Positions 8,014 to 16,377 are shown, counted from the first letter of the stretch. The stretch is DNA of 28,736 nt from Chloroflexota bacterium (GCA_902810755.1 CADDYT010000075.1:1-28736); one strand, 5' to 3'. A program made the numbers and translations. Notes: a model not told the origin generated them from the sequence alone.

Positions 8014-8194
8014 AAGGAGGTGAGCAGGCGTGAGCGCCGACCCTGAACAACGATACGCAAATCCGCAACAGGCATTTCTGGCGTGCAGCAAGGGGGTAGT
8101 TTCTGCCTGCGCCTGCCCTCCCTCCTTTAGAGGCAGGTAGCGCGTTTAGCAGTAATAGTACCTCCATGCTGCTTGAAAATCGTATGGAGGTACT
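8014..8194 (+). promoter_or_regulatory. Structured leader of the ABC transporter genes
   Basis: The leader holds three pairable elements. SD1 (AAGGAGG, 8014-8020) serves a small ORF. A matching anti-SD, CCTCCTT, lies at 8121-8127 near the end of that ORF. A perfect 11-bp inverted repeat, AGTACCTCCAT (8157-8167) and ATGGAGGTACT (8184-8194), encloses the permease ribosome site GGAGG (8186-8190). The hairpin should block permease translation unless opened. I do not recognise a known riboswitch class. Translation of the small ORF or a ligand may set the switch (inference). Confidence 0.55.
8030..8140 (+). CDS. Putative 36-codon leader ORF (GTG start)
   Basis: A GTG at 8030 follows a full AAGGAGG with a 9-nt gap, the best ribosome site in this stretch. 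The 36-residue product is Met-SADPEQRYANPQQAFLACS and continues to a Cys-Ala-Cys-Pro-Pro patch and a basic end (FRGR), with no membrane segment. Its stop (8138-8140) lies 16 nt before the hairpin that masks the permease ribosome site, so a ribosome stopping there could affect that hairpin. It may be a regulatory leader peptide. It could also be chance, since no homologue can be checked here. Confidence 0.4.
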   Translation: MSADPEQRYANPQQAFLACSKGVVSACACPPSFRGR

Positions 8195-8196
8195 CG

Positions 8197-10011
8197 ATGG
8201 CTCAGATATTCCTTCCCGACACTCCCCGCGCGCGCAAGCAGCTTGAGCGGGGGAAAACGACGGCTGGCCTCATGGAAAAGGCCGGTCGTCGCTCACGGCG
8301 CCGCTATGGAGCAATTGATCTCATTGTCTTTCTCGGCGTGGTCGCGGCGATCACGCTGCTGGTGATTGCGGCGGCGCGCTGGACGGCGCCGCTTACGCCC
8401 GCCGTCACCATTGATCTCTCGCCCACCGTTCTGCCGGTCTATGCCGGGTACTCGCTGCTGCGCATGACCCTGGCCTACCTGCTTTCGCTGGTGTTTACCC
8501 TCATCTACGGGCATATCGCGGCCACGAACCGCCGGGCAGAGATGGTCATGGTGCCAATCCTTGATATCCTGCAAAGCATCCCCATTCTCTCATTCCTGCC
8601 CGTTGTCACCCTGGCGCTGGTGGCTGCGTTCCCGCACTCCAATATCGGCCTGGAACTATCCAGCGTCATCCTCATTTTCACCAGCCAGGTCTGGAATATG
8701 ACCTTCAGCTTTTATCACTCGGTGCGTACACAGCCCGCCGATCTGCGCGAGGTCGCGATCATCACGCGCCTGCGGCCCTGGCGGCGCTTTTTCACGCTGG
8801 AAGTCTCTTCCTCCATGATCGGCCTCATCTGGAACAGCATGATGAGCTGGGCCGGGGGCTGGTTCTTCCTGATGGCCTCGGAGCAATTTACTCTGGGGTC
8901 TCGTTCCTTCCAGTTGCCGGGGCTGGGTTCGTACTTACAGGCCGCCGCTAACGCAGGCAACACCGGAGATATCCTGCTCGGCCTGCTCACCCTCGTACTG
9001 CTCATCGTGCTGCTTGACCTGCTGTTCTGGCGTCCTCTGGTCGCGTGGGCCGACAAATTCAAAGTTGAGTTGAGCAGCGGCGACGAAGCGCCACACTCAC
9101 CCGTTCTCGAGGCCCTGCGCCGTTCCGCGCTGATCGCATTAATCAACCGGCGCGTGTTCCATCCCATCGGCAGATTGATTGCCGGAATACTGGATCGTCT
9201 TCAGCCTGTCCCCGGCAGCGCATCCTTAGAGCAGAGCGCGGGCAGTGCAACCCGCTTTCCTTCCGTGCGGCAAATCGTCACATGGCTCTTTCTGCTCCTG
9301 CTGGCGGCGCTGGCCCTTTTCGGCCTCTGGTCGATGGCGCGCCTGCTCATCCAGGTCCCTGTCCAGACCTGGGGAACGCTGCTGCTGGCCGCTTTCGCCA
9401 CCTGGCTGCGCACCCTGGCGGCCCTGCTCATCGGCGCTGCCTGGACGGTGCCGGTGGGCGTTGCCATCGGCCTGTCGCCGAAGTGGTCGCGCCGCTTGCA
9501 GCCGGTCGTCCAGGTCATCGCCTCTATTCCGGCGACCGCCCTGTTTCCCGTTTTGCTGCTGCTCCTGGTTGGCCTGCCCGGTGGCCTCTCCGGGGCCGCC
9601 ATCCTGCTGATGCTGCTGGGGACACAGTGGTATATTCTCTTCAACGTGATCGCAGGCGCGATGGCTATTCCCTCTGATCTGCGTGAGGCCACGACCATCT
9701 ACCATGCTACCGGCTGGCGGCGCTGGCGCACACTCATCCTGCCCGGCATCTTCCCCTACCTGATTACCGGCCTGCTCACCGCCAGCGGGGGAGCCTGGAA
9801 TGCCAGCATTGTTTCAGAGTATGTCCAGTTCAACAATCAAACACACACAACGTTTGGCCTGGGGGCGAGCATTGCTTCAGCAGCGGCGGCTGGCAACTTT
9901 CCCGATCTGCTGGCCGCAACTATCTTGATGGCCCTTTTCGTCGTCGCCATCAACCGCCTTGTCTGGAAACGCCTGTACGCGCTGGCCGAGCGCCGCTATA
10001 CTATAGCATAG
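8197..10011 (+). CDS. ABC transporter permease with two fused transmembrane domains
   Basis: This 604-aa inner-membrane protein is two BPD_transp_1 permease units in one chain, about residues 80-290 and 385-595. Each has the loop that docks on the ATPase: DLREVAIITRLRPWRRFF near residue 182 and DLREATTIYHATGWRRW near 494. It resembles the NitT/TauT (nitrate, sulfonate, bicarbonate) permease class, but the substrate cannot be read from the sequence and no binding protein is encoded nearby. The ATG at 8197 is chosen over an upstream TTG at 8173 because GGAGG lies six bases before it. That site is inside a hairpin. The ATPase gene starts 18 bp after the stop. Confidence 0.9.
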   Translation: MAQIFLPDTPRARKQLERGKTTAGLMEKAGRRSRRRYGAIDLIVFLGVVAAITLLVIAAARWTAPLTPAVTIDLSPTVLPVYAGYSLLRMTLAYLLSLVFTLIYGHIAATNRRAEMVMVPILDILQSIPILSFLPVVTLALVAAFPHSNIGLELSSVILIFTSQVWNMTFSFYHSVRTQPADLREVAIITRLRPWRRFFTLEVSSSMIGLIWNSMMSWAGGWFFLMASEQFTLGSRSFQLPGLGSYLQAAANAGNTGDILLGLLTLVLLIVLLDLLFWRPLVAWADKFKVELSSGDEAPHSPVLEALRRSALIALINRRVFHPIGRLIAGILDRLQPVPGSASLEQSAGSATRFPSVRQIVTWLFLLLLAALALFGLWSMARLLIQVPVQTWGTLLLAAFATWLRTLAALLIGAAWTVPVGVAIGLSPKWSRRLQPVVQVIASIPATALFPVLLLLLVGLPGGLSGAAILLMLLGTQWYILFNVIAGAMAIPSDLREATTIYHATGWRRWRTLILPGIFPYLITGLLTASGGAWNASIVSEYVQFNNQTHTTFGLGASIASAAAAGNFPDLLAATILMALFVVAINRLVWKRLYALAERRYTIA

Positions 10012-10029
10012 GAGAAAGGAGAGACAAAG

Positions 10030-11448
10030 ATGACCGAATTGGCTCAGGCAGAGAGCAAAAACGACACAAAAACAGGAGGCATCCTGCTGAGGGCGCTGCA
10101 TATCTCCAAACGGTACCAGCCGGAGGGCAGCGCGCCCGGAAAAGGGCAGGCGCCTCTCACGCTGGACGATGTTTCTCTGTACGTTGCCGATGGAGAGTTC
10201 GTGGCGCTGCTCGGCCCTTCCGGTTCCGGTAAATCGACGCTCCTGCGCATTCTGGCCGGTTTGCTACAACCCACCTCCGGGCAGGTGCTTTTCAAAGGCG
10301 TCCCGCAGCGGGGACCCAATCCGCAAGTAGCCATCGTCTTCCAGTCGTTTGCGCTCTTTCCCTGGCTCACCGTGCTGCAAAACGTGGAACTGGGCCTCAA
10401 GGCGCTCGATCTGACGCCCACGCAACGGATCAAAAAGGCGCTGGCCGCCATCGATGCCATCGGGCTGGACGGCTTTGAGGATGCCTACCCGAAAGAACTC
10501 TCCGGCGGCATGCGCCAGCGCGTTGGCTTTGCACGCGCGCTGGTCGTCGAGCCGACCTTACTTTTCATGGATGAACCGTTCAGCGCGCTGGATGTGCTGA
10601 CCGCAGCCAACCTGCGCAAAGAACTGCTCAGCTTATGGGAAACGCAGCGCATTCCGACCCGCGCCATCCTGATGGTGACGCACAATATCGACGAAGCGGT
10701 TAGCATGGCCGACCGCATCATCATTCTGGGGGCCAATCCGGGGCATATCCGCGTCACCCTGCCCGGCCTGCCCCGCAGCGAGCGCGGCTTCCAGAGCGAG
10801 GCGCATACCGCACTGGTCGATATGATCTATCGCATCATGACCAGCCCGCAGGAGGACATTGCCCGGCTGCTGGCCACGCAAGCTCCGCAGGCTCAGACCG
10901 GGCCGCTGCCAGCAGTACACCGGCGTCCCTACCAGGTCTTGCCCCACGTCTCTATTGGTGATATCACAGGACTCGTTGAACTGGTGCATATGCGAGGCGA
11001 CCGGGAAGACCTCTATCAACTGGGCCGCCACCTGCACCTGGAAATTGACGACCTGCTGCCCATCGTCGAGGCGGCCGATGTGCTTGACCTGGCCGACACC
11101 GAGGAGGGCGACCTCGTGCTGACAGAGGCCGGAAAACGCTTTGCCGAGGCAGGCGTGCTGGAAGAAAAGCAGGTCTTCCGCGAGCAGGCGCTGGCACATG
11201 TCAGTATTCTACGCAAGATTGTCGAGGAGTTGCAGAAGGCGCCAGGCCACAGCTTGCCCGAAGAATACTTCTTGAGTCTGCTTGAAAAGCACTTCAGCGA
11301 AGAGGAGGCACAGGAGCAGCTGGAAACAGCCATCAACTGGGGCCGCTACGCCGAACTTTTCACCTTCAACGAAAACCGGGGCCTCTTCCGTCTGGAAGAG
11401 GCTGAGGAGACAGGAAGAATTCAGACGGCTGAGCAGGCCAGGCGATAG
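10030..11448 (+). CDS. ABC transporter ATPase with C-terminal AAA-associated domain
   Basis: This 472-aa ATPase powers the preceding permease. Walker A GPSGSGKST is at residues 62-70, signature LSGGMRQRVGFARAL from 157, Walker B LLFMDEP at 177-183, followed by a VTHN switch. The first 270 residues match NitT/TauT-type ATPases. An extra domain of about 150 residues (300-455) looks like the AAA_assoc_C family, a winged-helix-like helical domain found on such ATPases, mostly without a known role. It may sense a ligand or the transport state (inference). GGAGA lies upstream of the ATG, 18 bp after the permease stop. The phospholipase-D-like gene follows after 18 bp. Confidence 0.92.
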   Translation: MTELAQAESKNDTKTGGILLRALHISKRYQPEGSAPGKGQAPLTLDDVSLYVADGEFVALLGPSGSGKSTLLRILAGLLQPTSGQVLFKGVPQRGPNPQVAIVFQSFALFPWLTVLQNVELGLKALDLTPTQRIKKALAAIDAIGLDGFEDAYPKELSGGMRQRVGFARALVVEPTLLFMDEPFSALDVLTAANLRKELLSLWETQRIPTRAILMVTHNIDEAVSMADRIIILGANPGHIRVTLPGLPRSERGFQSEAHTALVDMIYRIMTSPQEDIARLLATQAPQAQTGPLPAVHRRPYQVLPHVSIGDITGLVELVHMRGDREDLYQLGRHLHLEIDDLLPIVEAADVLDLADTEEGDLVLTEAGKRFAEAGVLEEKQVFREQALAHVSILRKIVEELQKAPGHSLPEEYFLSLLEKHFSEEEAQEQLETAINWGRYAELFTFNENRGLFRLEEAEETGRIQTAEQARR

Positions 11449-11466
11449 CTTTGAGGAGGAACATGT

Positions 11467-13167
11467 ATGACGACATCTCAGGGACAGGGAGCAGGCGCGC
11501 CCATCGTTGACTGGTGGGCCGACGGCGACTCGCCCGTGCATACCGATGCCCGTATCGCCTACTATGTCGATGGGCGCATGTTTTTGCAGGCGTTTTGCCG
11601 CCATCTGCTGCTGGCGCAGCAATATATCTATCTTGCCAACTGGGGCATGACGGCTACAATGACGCTGGTACGCGGCACCGACTGGCGCGCCGGGCCGGAC
11701 GGCAGCCCTGAACAGGAGGCGCTGATCGCGAAGCTGCGTGCCGAAGGCCTGGCGGAGCCAGAGATCGCCTTCTGGACAACGCAGCCGCTCACGCTACAGA
11801 ACGTGCTTGGCTACATGGTGCGCAAAGGCGTGGAGGTCAAGGTGTTGATCTGGGACGCGGTGGAAGAGTTCATGCCTCTGGACCCGGTGAAGGCGTGCGA
11901 GCTACTGCGCGAGGTCGGCGTCACCTGCCTGCTCGATGATAGCTCGCGCGGCCTCGTTCGCCACCCAACCGAGGCGCTGCACCAGAAAATGTCTGTTGTA
12001 GATGGGCTGCACGCCTTTGTCGGCGGCGTTGACCCTCTGATCGAGCATACCGGCGACTTCGATCGCTGGGACACGCAGGCGCACCTCTACGCCAACCCTC
12101 TGCGCGCCAACAGCCAGGGGCAAACGGGGCATCCCTGGCACGATGTGCATACCCACGTAATGGGACCGGCAGCGGGCGACGTGGAACTCAACTTCCGACA
12201 ACGCTGGAATGACGTGGTCAAACGCCATAACCTGAACGCGGAACTACTCGTGCCGGAGCATCCGCTCGCGCCGCCGATGGAGAGCGAGATGGTGACGCAG
12301 GTGGCGCGCACCATCCCGCCCGATACCTACAGCTTCGCGCCTCAAGGCATCCAGGGCATCGCGCAGTTGTACAATCACGCCTTCAGCAACGCGCAGAGCT
12401 TCATCTACCTGGAAAATCAATATTTCTGGTATCGCGCCTACACCGGACTTGATATCCCGTTCCTGGGGCCGGATAGTCCTGACATGGAGCGCAATATCCA
12501 CGACATCGCCGGGGCCTTGCAGCGTGGAGCCTCATTCGCCATCGTCCTGCCCGACCATCCCAACGTGGGTCGCGCCTTCACCGATGCCGGCCTCAAACTG
12601 CTGCGTTCGCTGGCCCCCCAGGCCGATTTGCAGGGGAAAATCCAGGCGTTCTGCCTCGGCACCTCGACGCAGGAGCCGGGAGAGGCGCATTATCGCCCGG
12701 TCTACGTCCACGCCAAAGTCGCCATTATCGACGACCTCTGGTCAACCAACGGCTCGGCCAATTTGAATAACCGGGGCATGCGCAACGACGCCGAGATCAA
12801 CGCCGCCGCCCTCGACACTCGTCTAGCGCACGGGCTGCGCCTGCTGCTCTGGGCGGAACACCTCGGCCTGCTGGATGAAGAGCGCCTCTTCGAACTGGGA
12901 CGCCTGCTGAGCCAGGAATATCTTTCCTCGCAGGAACAGACGCGAGCCATCCAGAGCTGGCAATACCTGCAGGAAACTATCGGCGACCCGCAGATAGGCA
13001 TGCGCCTGCTGGTGCAGCGAGCGTGGGAGAACCTGCAACGCTACAAAGCGAAGCAGCCCCTGATCGGCCACCTGCTTCCCTACCTGACAGCGGAGCAGGC
13101 AACGGAAGAGGCGCTGCCCCTCCACGAAGAACACGGCTGGATCGAAGAAGTTCCTTCGCCCTCGTAA
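11467..13167 (+). CDS. Phospholipase D superfamily protein
   Basis: This 566-aa protein carries two HKD motifs: H172-Q-K174 with D179, and H415-A-K417 with D422, each followed by the usual Gly/Ser-Asn segment (FVGGVD; STNGSANLNNRGM). Two motifs in one chain form one phosphodiesterase/transphosphatidylase site. Possible substrates are phospholipids or other phosphodiesters. No clear signal peptide is seen, so it may act in the cytosol. GAGGAGG lies just before the ATG, and the gene is 18 bp after the ABC ATPase stop, so it is in the same transcription unit. A PLD in a transporter operon is unusual. Its TAA abuts the stop of the converging gene with no base between. Confidence 0.9.
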   Translation: MTTSQGQGAGAPIVDWWADGDSPVHTDARIAYYVDGRMFLQAFCRHLLLAQQYIYLANWGMTATMTLVRGTDWRAGPDGSPEQEALIAKLRAEGLAEPEIAFWTTQPLTLQNVLGYMVRKGVEVKVLIWDAVEEFMPLDPVKACELLREVGVTCLLDDSSRGLVRHPTEALHQKMSVVDGLHAFVGGVDPLIEHTGDFDRWDTQAHLYANPLRANSQGQTGHPWHDVHTHVMGPAAGDVELNFRQRWNDVVKRHNLNAELLVPEHPLAPPMESEMVTQVARTIPPDTYSFAPQGIQGIAQLYNHAFSNAQSFIYLENQYFWYRAYTGLDIPFLGPDSPDMERNIHDIAGALQRGASFAIVLPDHPNVGRAFTDAGLKLLRSLAPQADLQGKIQAFCLGTSTQEPGEAHYRPVYVHAKVAIIDDLWSTNGSANLNNRGMRNDAEINAAALDTRLAHGLRLLLWAEHLGLLDEERLFELGRLLSQEYLSSQEQTRAIQSWQYLQETIGDPQIGMRLLVQRAWENLQRYKAKQPLIGHLLPYLTAEQATEEALPLHEEHGWIEEVPSPS

Positions 13168-14553
13168 TCAGATCAGTTCGAGGTAGCGGCGGCGCTCCCA
13201 GTTGGAGACCGACTTCTCGTACTCTTTGACCTCCCAGCGGCGCGTGGCCACGAAGTGATCGACGAAGGCATTGCCCAGGTATTCCCTGGCGAGTTCGCTC
13301 TGCTCCAGCCTGTCGGTGGCAACTGTCAGGTTGCGCGCCAGCGGGTGGATGTGTCCGGCCTCGATGGCGCGGTCAATGGTGGCCTGATCGTAGGCGTTGC
13401 CATCCAGGCGCGCGGGCAACTGGAGCTTGTGTTCGATGCCGTAGAGGCCGCTGGCCAGCATGGCGGCGAAGACCAGATAGAAGTTGGCGTCCGCGCCCGG
13501 CACGCGGTTCTCGACACGAATGGAACGCCGTCCGTTGTTGATGATGCGCACGGAGCAGGTGCGGTTATCCATGCCCCACGTCGTGTTCAACGGCGCCCAC
13601 GTCCCCTCGACGTAGCGTTTGTAGGAGTTGATGACGGGGGCGTAGAGGGCCATGAATTCGGGCATCTTCGCCAGCAAGCCGGCCAGGAAGTGGCGCATGA
13701 GCGGCGACATGTGGTCCTCGGCCTCTTCGTCCCAGAACAGGTTACGCTCGCGGTTGAGATCCCACAGGCTCATGTGCGAGTGGCCGCTGCTGCCGTCTTC
13801 CTGATCGTTCCACTTCGCCATGAAGGTCGCAGTCAGCCCAAGCTGGTGGCAGATTTCCTTGACGCCCGTCTTGAAAAGCATCGTGCGGTCGCCCGCCTCG
13901 ACGGCGCTGGCATAGCGGATGTTCATTTCGTACATGCCGGGGCCATGCTCGCGGTTGTAGCCCTCGATCTCCACGTTATGGTCGCGCATCATGCGGGCGA
14001 TACGACCGAGCAGGTGATCGTCGGCGCTGGACTGGCTGATGGCGTAGCAGTTCATGCCGGGGTTGAGCGGCGTCAGATTGGGGCCAAAATCCTTTTCGCG
14101 CACGGACATCTGATTTTCGCGGAAGAAGCGGAATTCCAGTTCGGCGGCGGCCATCGGCTCAAAGCCCATCGCCCGCGCCCGCTCGACCACCTTGCCCAGC
14201 ACGTAACGCGGCGCGATCACCACCGGCTCGCCATGCTCCGTCCACAGGTCGCAAATGCAGGAGTAGACGTTCTCTTCCCAGGGAACATGCCTGAAGGTAG
14301 AGAGGTCAGGTTTCATCACGATATCGGCGAAGCCGCGCTCCCAGTTGCTGAACTGCAAGTTGGGCAGCACATTCTCGGCGATATCCCAGCCAAAGAGGAC
14401 ATCGCACTGCGCAAAGCCATCTTCCAGCGAGTTCTGGAAGAATTTCGAGGCCACACGCTTGCCGCGCCAGACGCCCTCGATATCGGGCGCGCCAATCTTG
14501 ACAAACTCCATCTTCCCTTCGTCGGCCAACTTATTGATATCTGCGGTCTCCAT
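13168..14553 (-). CDS. Glutamine synthetase-family ligase (GlnA-like / gamma-glutamyl-amine type)
   Basis: This is an ATP-dependent ligase joining glutamate to ammonia or an amine. The 461-aa chain has N-terminal beta-grasp and catalytic domains: metal-site ELEF (138-141), EHGPGMYEMN (202-211), GSSGHSHMSLW with His258/260 (254-264), and RVENRVPGADANFY (346-359). The GPGMYE and SSGHSH variants are closer to PuuA/GlnA-like gamma-glutamylpolyamine synthetases than to the main GlnA. No adenylylation-loop tyrosine was recognised. The ATG at 14553 is preferred over one 57 bp upstream because AAAGGA lies ten bases ahead and the upstream part overlaps the promoter. A Nit1/Nit2-type amidase gene lies 87 bp upstream on the same strand. 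The amine substrate is unknown. Confidence 0.85.
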   Translation of the reverse strand: METADINKLADEGKMEFVKIGAPDIEGVWRGKRVASKFFQNSLEDGFAQCDVLFGWDIAENVLPNLQFSNWERGFADIVMKPDLSTFRHVPWEENVYSCICDLWTEHGEPVVIAPRYVLGKVVERARAMGFEPMAAAELEFRFFRENQMSVREKDFGPNLTPLNPGMNCYAISQSSADDHLLGRIARMMRDHNVEIEGYNREHGPGMYEMNIRYASAVEAGDRTMLFKTGVKEICHQLGLTATFMAKWNDQEDGSSGHSHMSLWDLNRERNLFWDEEAEDHMSPLMRHFLAGLLAKMPEFMALYAPVINSYKRYVEGTWAPLNTTWGMDNRTCSVRIINNGRRSIRVENRVPGADANFYLVFAAMLASGLYGIEHKLQLPARLDGNAYDQATIDRAIEAGHIHPLARNLTVATDRLEQSELAREYLGNAFVDHFVATRRWEVKEYEKSVSNWERRRYLELI

Positions 14554-14584
14554 AATCTGACGATCCTTTCTCGAAATAACAAAC

Positions 14585-14614
14585 CTGCACCCATAAAAAG
14601 GTGCAGACATTATA
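14585..14614 (-). promoter_or_regulatory. Promoter -10 and start-site hairpin of the GS-family gene
   Basis: A TATAAT reads leftward at 14609-14614. Just downstream, at the expected transcription start, lies a perfect 7-bp inverted repeat, CTGCACC (14585-14591) and GGTGCAG (14600-14606) with an 8-nt loop. It may be an operator or a 5'-UTR stem. The -35 is weak. The ligase can probably be expressed apart from the amidase gene. Confidence 0.45.
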
Positions 14615-14640
14615 ACACGGCAATAGAAGTCAGGGAAACC

Positions 14641-15462
14641 CTACAACTGATACGCCTGGGGACGCCGGTGTTCAAGGCAGGGAATCTGCGCCCGTGCATG
14701 CCCGATGCGTTCCAGATCGATCTCGGCCATGATGACGGTAGGCATATCCTGCGCCTGCGCCTGCACGATACCCCAGGGATCAACAATCATAGAGCGGCCA
14801 AAGCACTGCTTACCCGGCGGGTATGCGCCATAGTGGGCGGGAGCAACAACATAGCAGAGATTTTCGATGGCCCGCGCCCGCAGCAACACTTCCCAGTGGT
14901 CGCGCCCCGTGTGCAGCGTGAAAGCGGCAGGTACCATGAGGATCTGCGCGCCGCGCAGGACCAGCGAGCGGTAGAGTTCGGGGAAACGCAGGTCATAGCA
15001 GACGGAGAGACCAAAGGTAATGCCATTCACCTCAGCCGTCACTACCTCGTCGCCCGGCACGATACGCTCCGACTCGTAATGCTTTTCGCCGTTGGCAAGC
15101 TGCACATCGAACAGGTGCAGTTTGCGATAGCGCGCCACCATCTCCCCTTCGGCATTAATCAGCACAGAAGTGTTATAGAACTTGCCCGGCAGGTCAGGAT
15201 GGCGTTCGATGATGCTGCCGCCATGCACAATCATCTTATGCCTGCGCGCCTTCTCCTGCAACCGCTCAATGGCAGGGCCAGGCACCGTCTGCGCGGCGGC
15301 ATCGAAGCCCGCGTATGGCCCCAGATAAATCCAGTATTCGGGCAGCGCCACAAACTGCGCCCCCATCTCCGCCGCGCGATCCAGAAAACGCTCTACAGTA
15401 GCCAGATTCTCCGCCGGATTATCCCGCGAATTCAGTTGAATCACCGCAGTTCTCAATTGCAC
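14641..15462 (-). CDS. Carbon-nitrogen hydrolase, Nit1/Nit2-like amidase
   Basis: This 273-aa nitrilase-superfamily amidase has the full triad: Glu42 in LPEYW, Lys114 in YRKLHLFD and Cys155 in SVCYDLRFPELYR. The segments HWEVLLRARAIE, SMIVDPWG and the C-terminal HRRPQAY are typical of Nit1 (deaminated-glutathione amidase), with Nit2 (omega-amidase, acting on 2-oxoglutaramate) as the near alternative. It should hydrolyse a short acyl amide in the cytosol. The GTG at 15462 is chosen because AGAGGAG lies eight bases before it, whereas the ATG 66 bp upstream has no such site. It precedes the GS-family gene by 87 bp, so a ligase and an amidase sit side by side, which would fit glutamyl-amide turnover or metabolite repair. 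Confidence 0.88.
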   Translation of the reverse strand: MQLRTAVIQLNSRDNPAENLATVERFLDRAAEMGAQFVALPEYWIYLGPYAGFDAAAQTVPGPAIERLQEKARRHKMIVHGGSIIERHPDLPGKFYNTSVLINAEGEMVARYRKLHLFDVQLANGEKHYESERIVPGDEVVTAEVNGITFGLSVCYDLRFPELYRSLVLRGAQILMVPAAFTLHTGRDHWEVLLRARAIENLCYVVAPAHYGAYPPGKQCFGRSMIVDPWGIVQAQAQDMPTVIMAEIDLERIGHARAQIPCLEHRRPQAYQL

Positions 15463-15527
15463 AGCGCACACTCCTCTCTCATTGCTCCTCACAACACAGC
15501 CTGCTCTGAAAAAACCAACCTCGAACA

Positions 15528-15643
15528 TGTCATGCGGAGCGGCAGCGAAGCATCTGAACGTGCCATATTGATCAGCTGGTTGTCAGAGATGCTTCCCCTT
15601 CGCTCCACTCAGGGCTAATGGCTCTTTTCCGCTCAACATGACA
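15528..15643. repeat. REP-like imperfect inverted repeat
   Basis: The element opens with TGTCATGCGGAGCGGCAGCG and closes with its near reverse complement (GCTCAACATGACA). Inside, AGCGAAGCATCT on the left is mirrored by AGATGCTTCCCCTTCGCT on the right. Motifs of the form TGTCATG..GAGCG..GCGAAGCATCT recur as intergenic repeats in several bacterial phyla, as I recall. It lies upstream of the amidase gene at the edge of an AT-richer, mobile-looking region. No ORF fits it. Confidence 0.6.
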
Positions 15644-16028
15644 GGCTTGGCAGGTTAAGGTTACATATATTGCATGCAACGTAGCACGGGGAAGTCGTGG
15701 ACGTCAAGATAAAATGTGGCAAAGTTCCTGATATATAGATTTCTATACTTCGCCAGCTTGTTTTTAATCGCAATACTTGATATTCCTAGCAAACGGGACA
15801 ATTGCCTATCTTTCCAGAATTTTGCTGATTGCTTTTAACGCACCAAATAACTTATCTTATTCACGGGGAATAGACTTTATATGAAGCCTTTGTCAATCAA
15901 CAAGTAAGTTGAAAGATAAGTCATATTTAGCATATTTCCAACCACTTTCGTTCAGAAAGCTGCATATCAAGTGAGTTAGCAGATACAGCAGCTAAATTAC
16001 AGTTACGAGACTGAAAGGAGTTGTTCGC
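15644..16028. other. AT-rich intergenic region
   Basis: About 385 bases without a gene. The base composition is clearly more AT-rich than the flanking core genes. The only structure seen is a separated perfect inverted repeat, ACTTATCTT at 15850-15858 and AAGATAAGT at 15913-15921. It should hold the promoter of the small secreted-protein gene that follows, but no convincing hexamers were assigned. Confidence 0.5.
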
Positions 16029-16377
16029 ATGTTTGGAACAGATCAACAGAGAGCCAAGTATCCAAGTAAAGTAGATACAGATGCTCTTTCGAAGCGCCGT
16101 CTATCTCTGGTTGCCTTATTCGGTTTTTTGCTGCTTACAATTAGTCTTCTGCATCCAGCAACTTCTATGGCATCCACTGCTCAACCATTATCATATAATT
16201 GCGTAACATCACCGACGGGACACTGTTAATGAGTGGGTAGGAACTGATGGTAATCCACATTATCAAACGTTGAATGCTTCTACAGGAACACCGGGTTCCC
16301 CTGCACAAGACAAATGGTATGTGCTACCATCTAACTCAAGTAGCGGAGGGGACTTTGCTACATGGTGTACCTGTTAG
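16029..16377 (+). pseudogene. Small secreted protein, broken by a +1 frameshift
   Basis: The ATG at 16029 has AAGGAG eight bases upstream. The first frame codes 66 residues: a basic N-terminus, a hydrophobic segment (LSLVALFGFLLLTISLL) and a likely signal-peptide cut near ATSMASTAQ, then it stops at 16227-16229. The next frame is open from 16207 to a TAG at 16375-16377 and has protein-like content (DTVNEWVGTDGNPHYQ onward, ending WCTC). Skipping one G in the GGG at 16217-16219 joins them into a 115-aa secreted protein with a few cysteines. A G insertion is the simplest reading. A sequencing error or programmed shift is possible. No family was recognised. Confidence 0.55.

Noticed and set aside
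7981..8196. Known riboswitch (guanidine-I or yybP-ykoY manganese type) before the transporter
   Set aside because: A short GGGGGTAG stretch recalls part of the yybP-ykoY motif, but the remaining conserved blocks are missing, and no guanidine-I signature was found.
8173..8196. Upstream TTG start for the ABC permease
   Set aside because: It adds eight residues encoded by the hairpin itself and has no ribosome site, whereas the ATG at 8197 has GGAGG at a suitable distance.
13255..15618. 787-codon open frame on the plus strand
   Set aside because: It is antisense to the GS-family and amidase genes, which have full motifs and ribosome sites. Its product has no recognisable domain. GC-rich codon bias produces such shadows.
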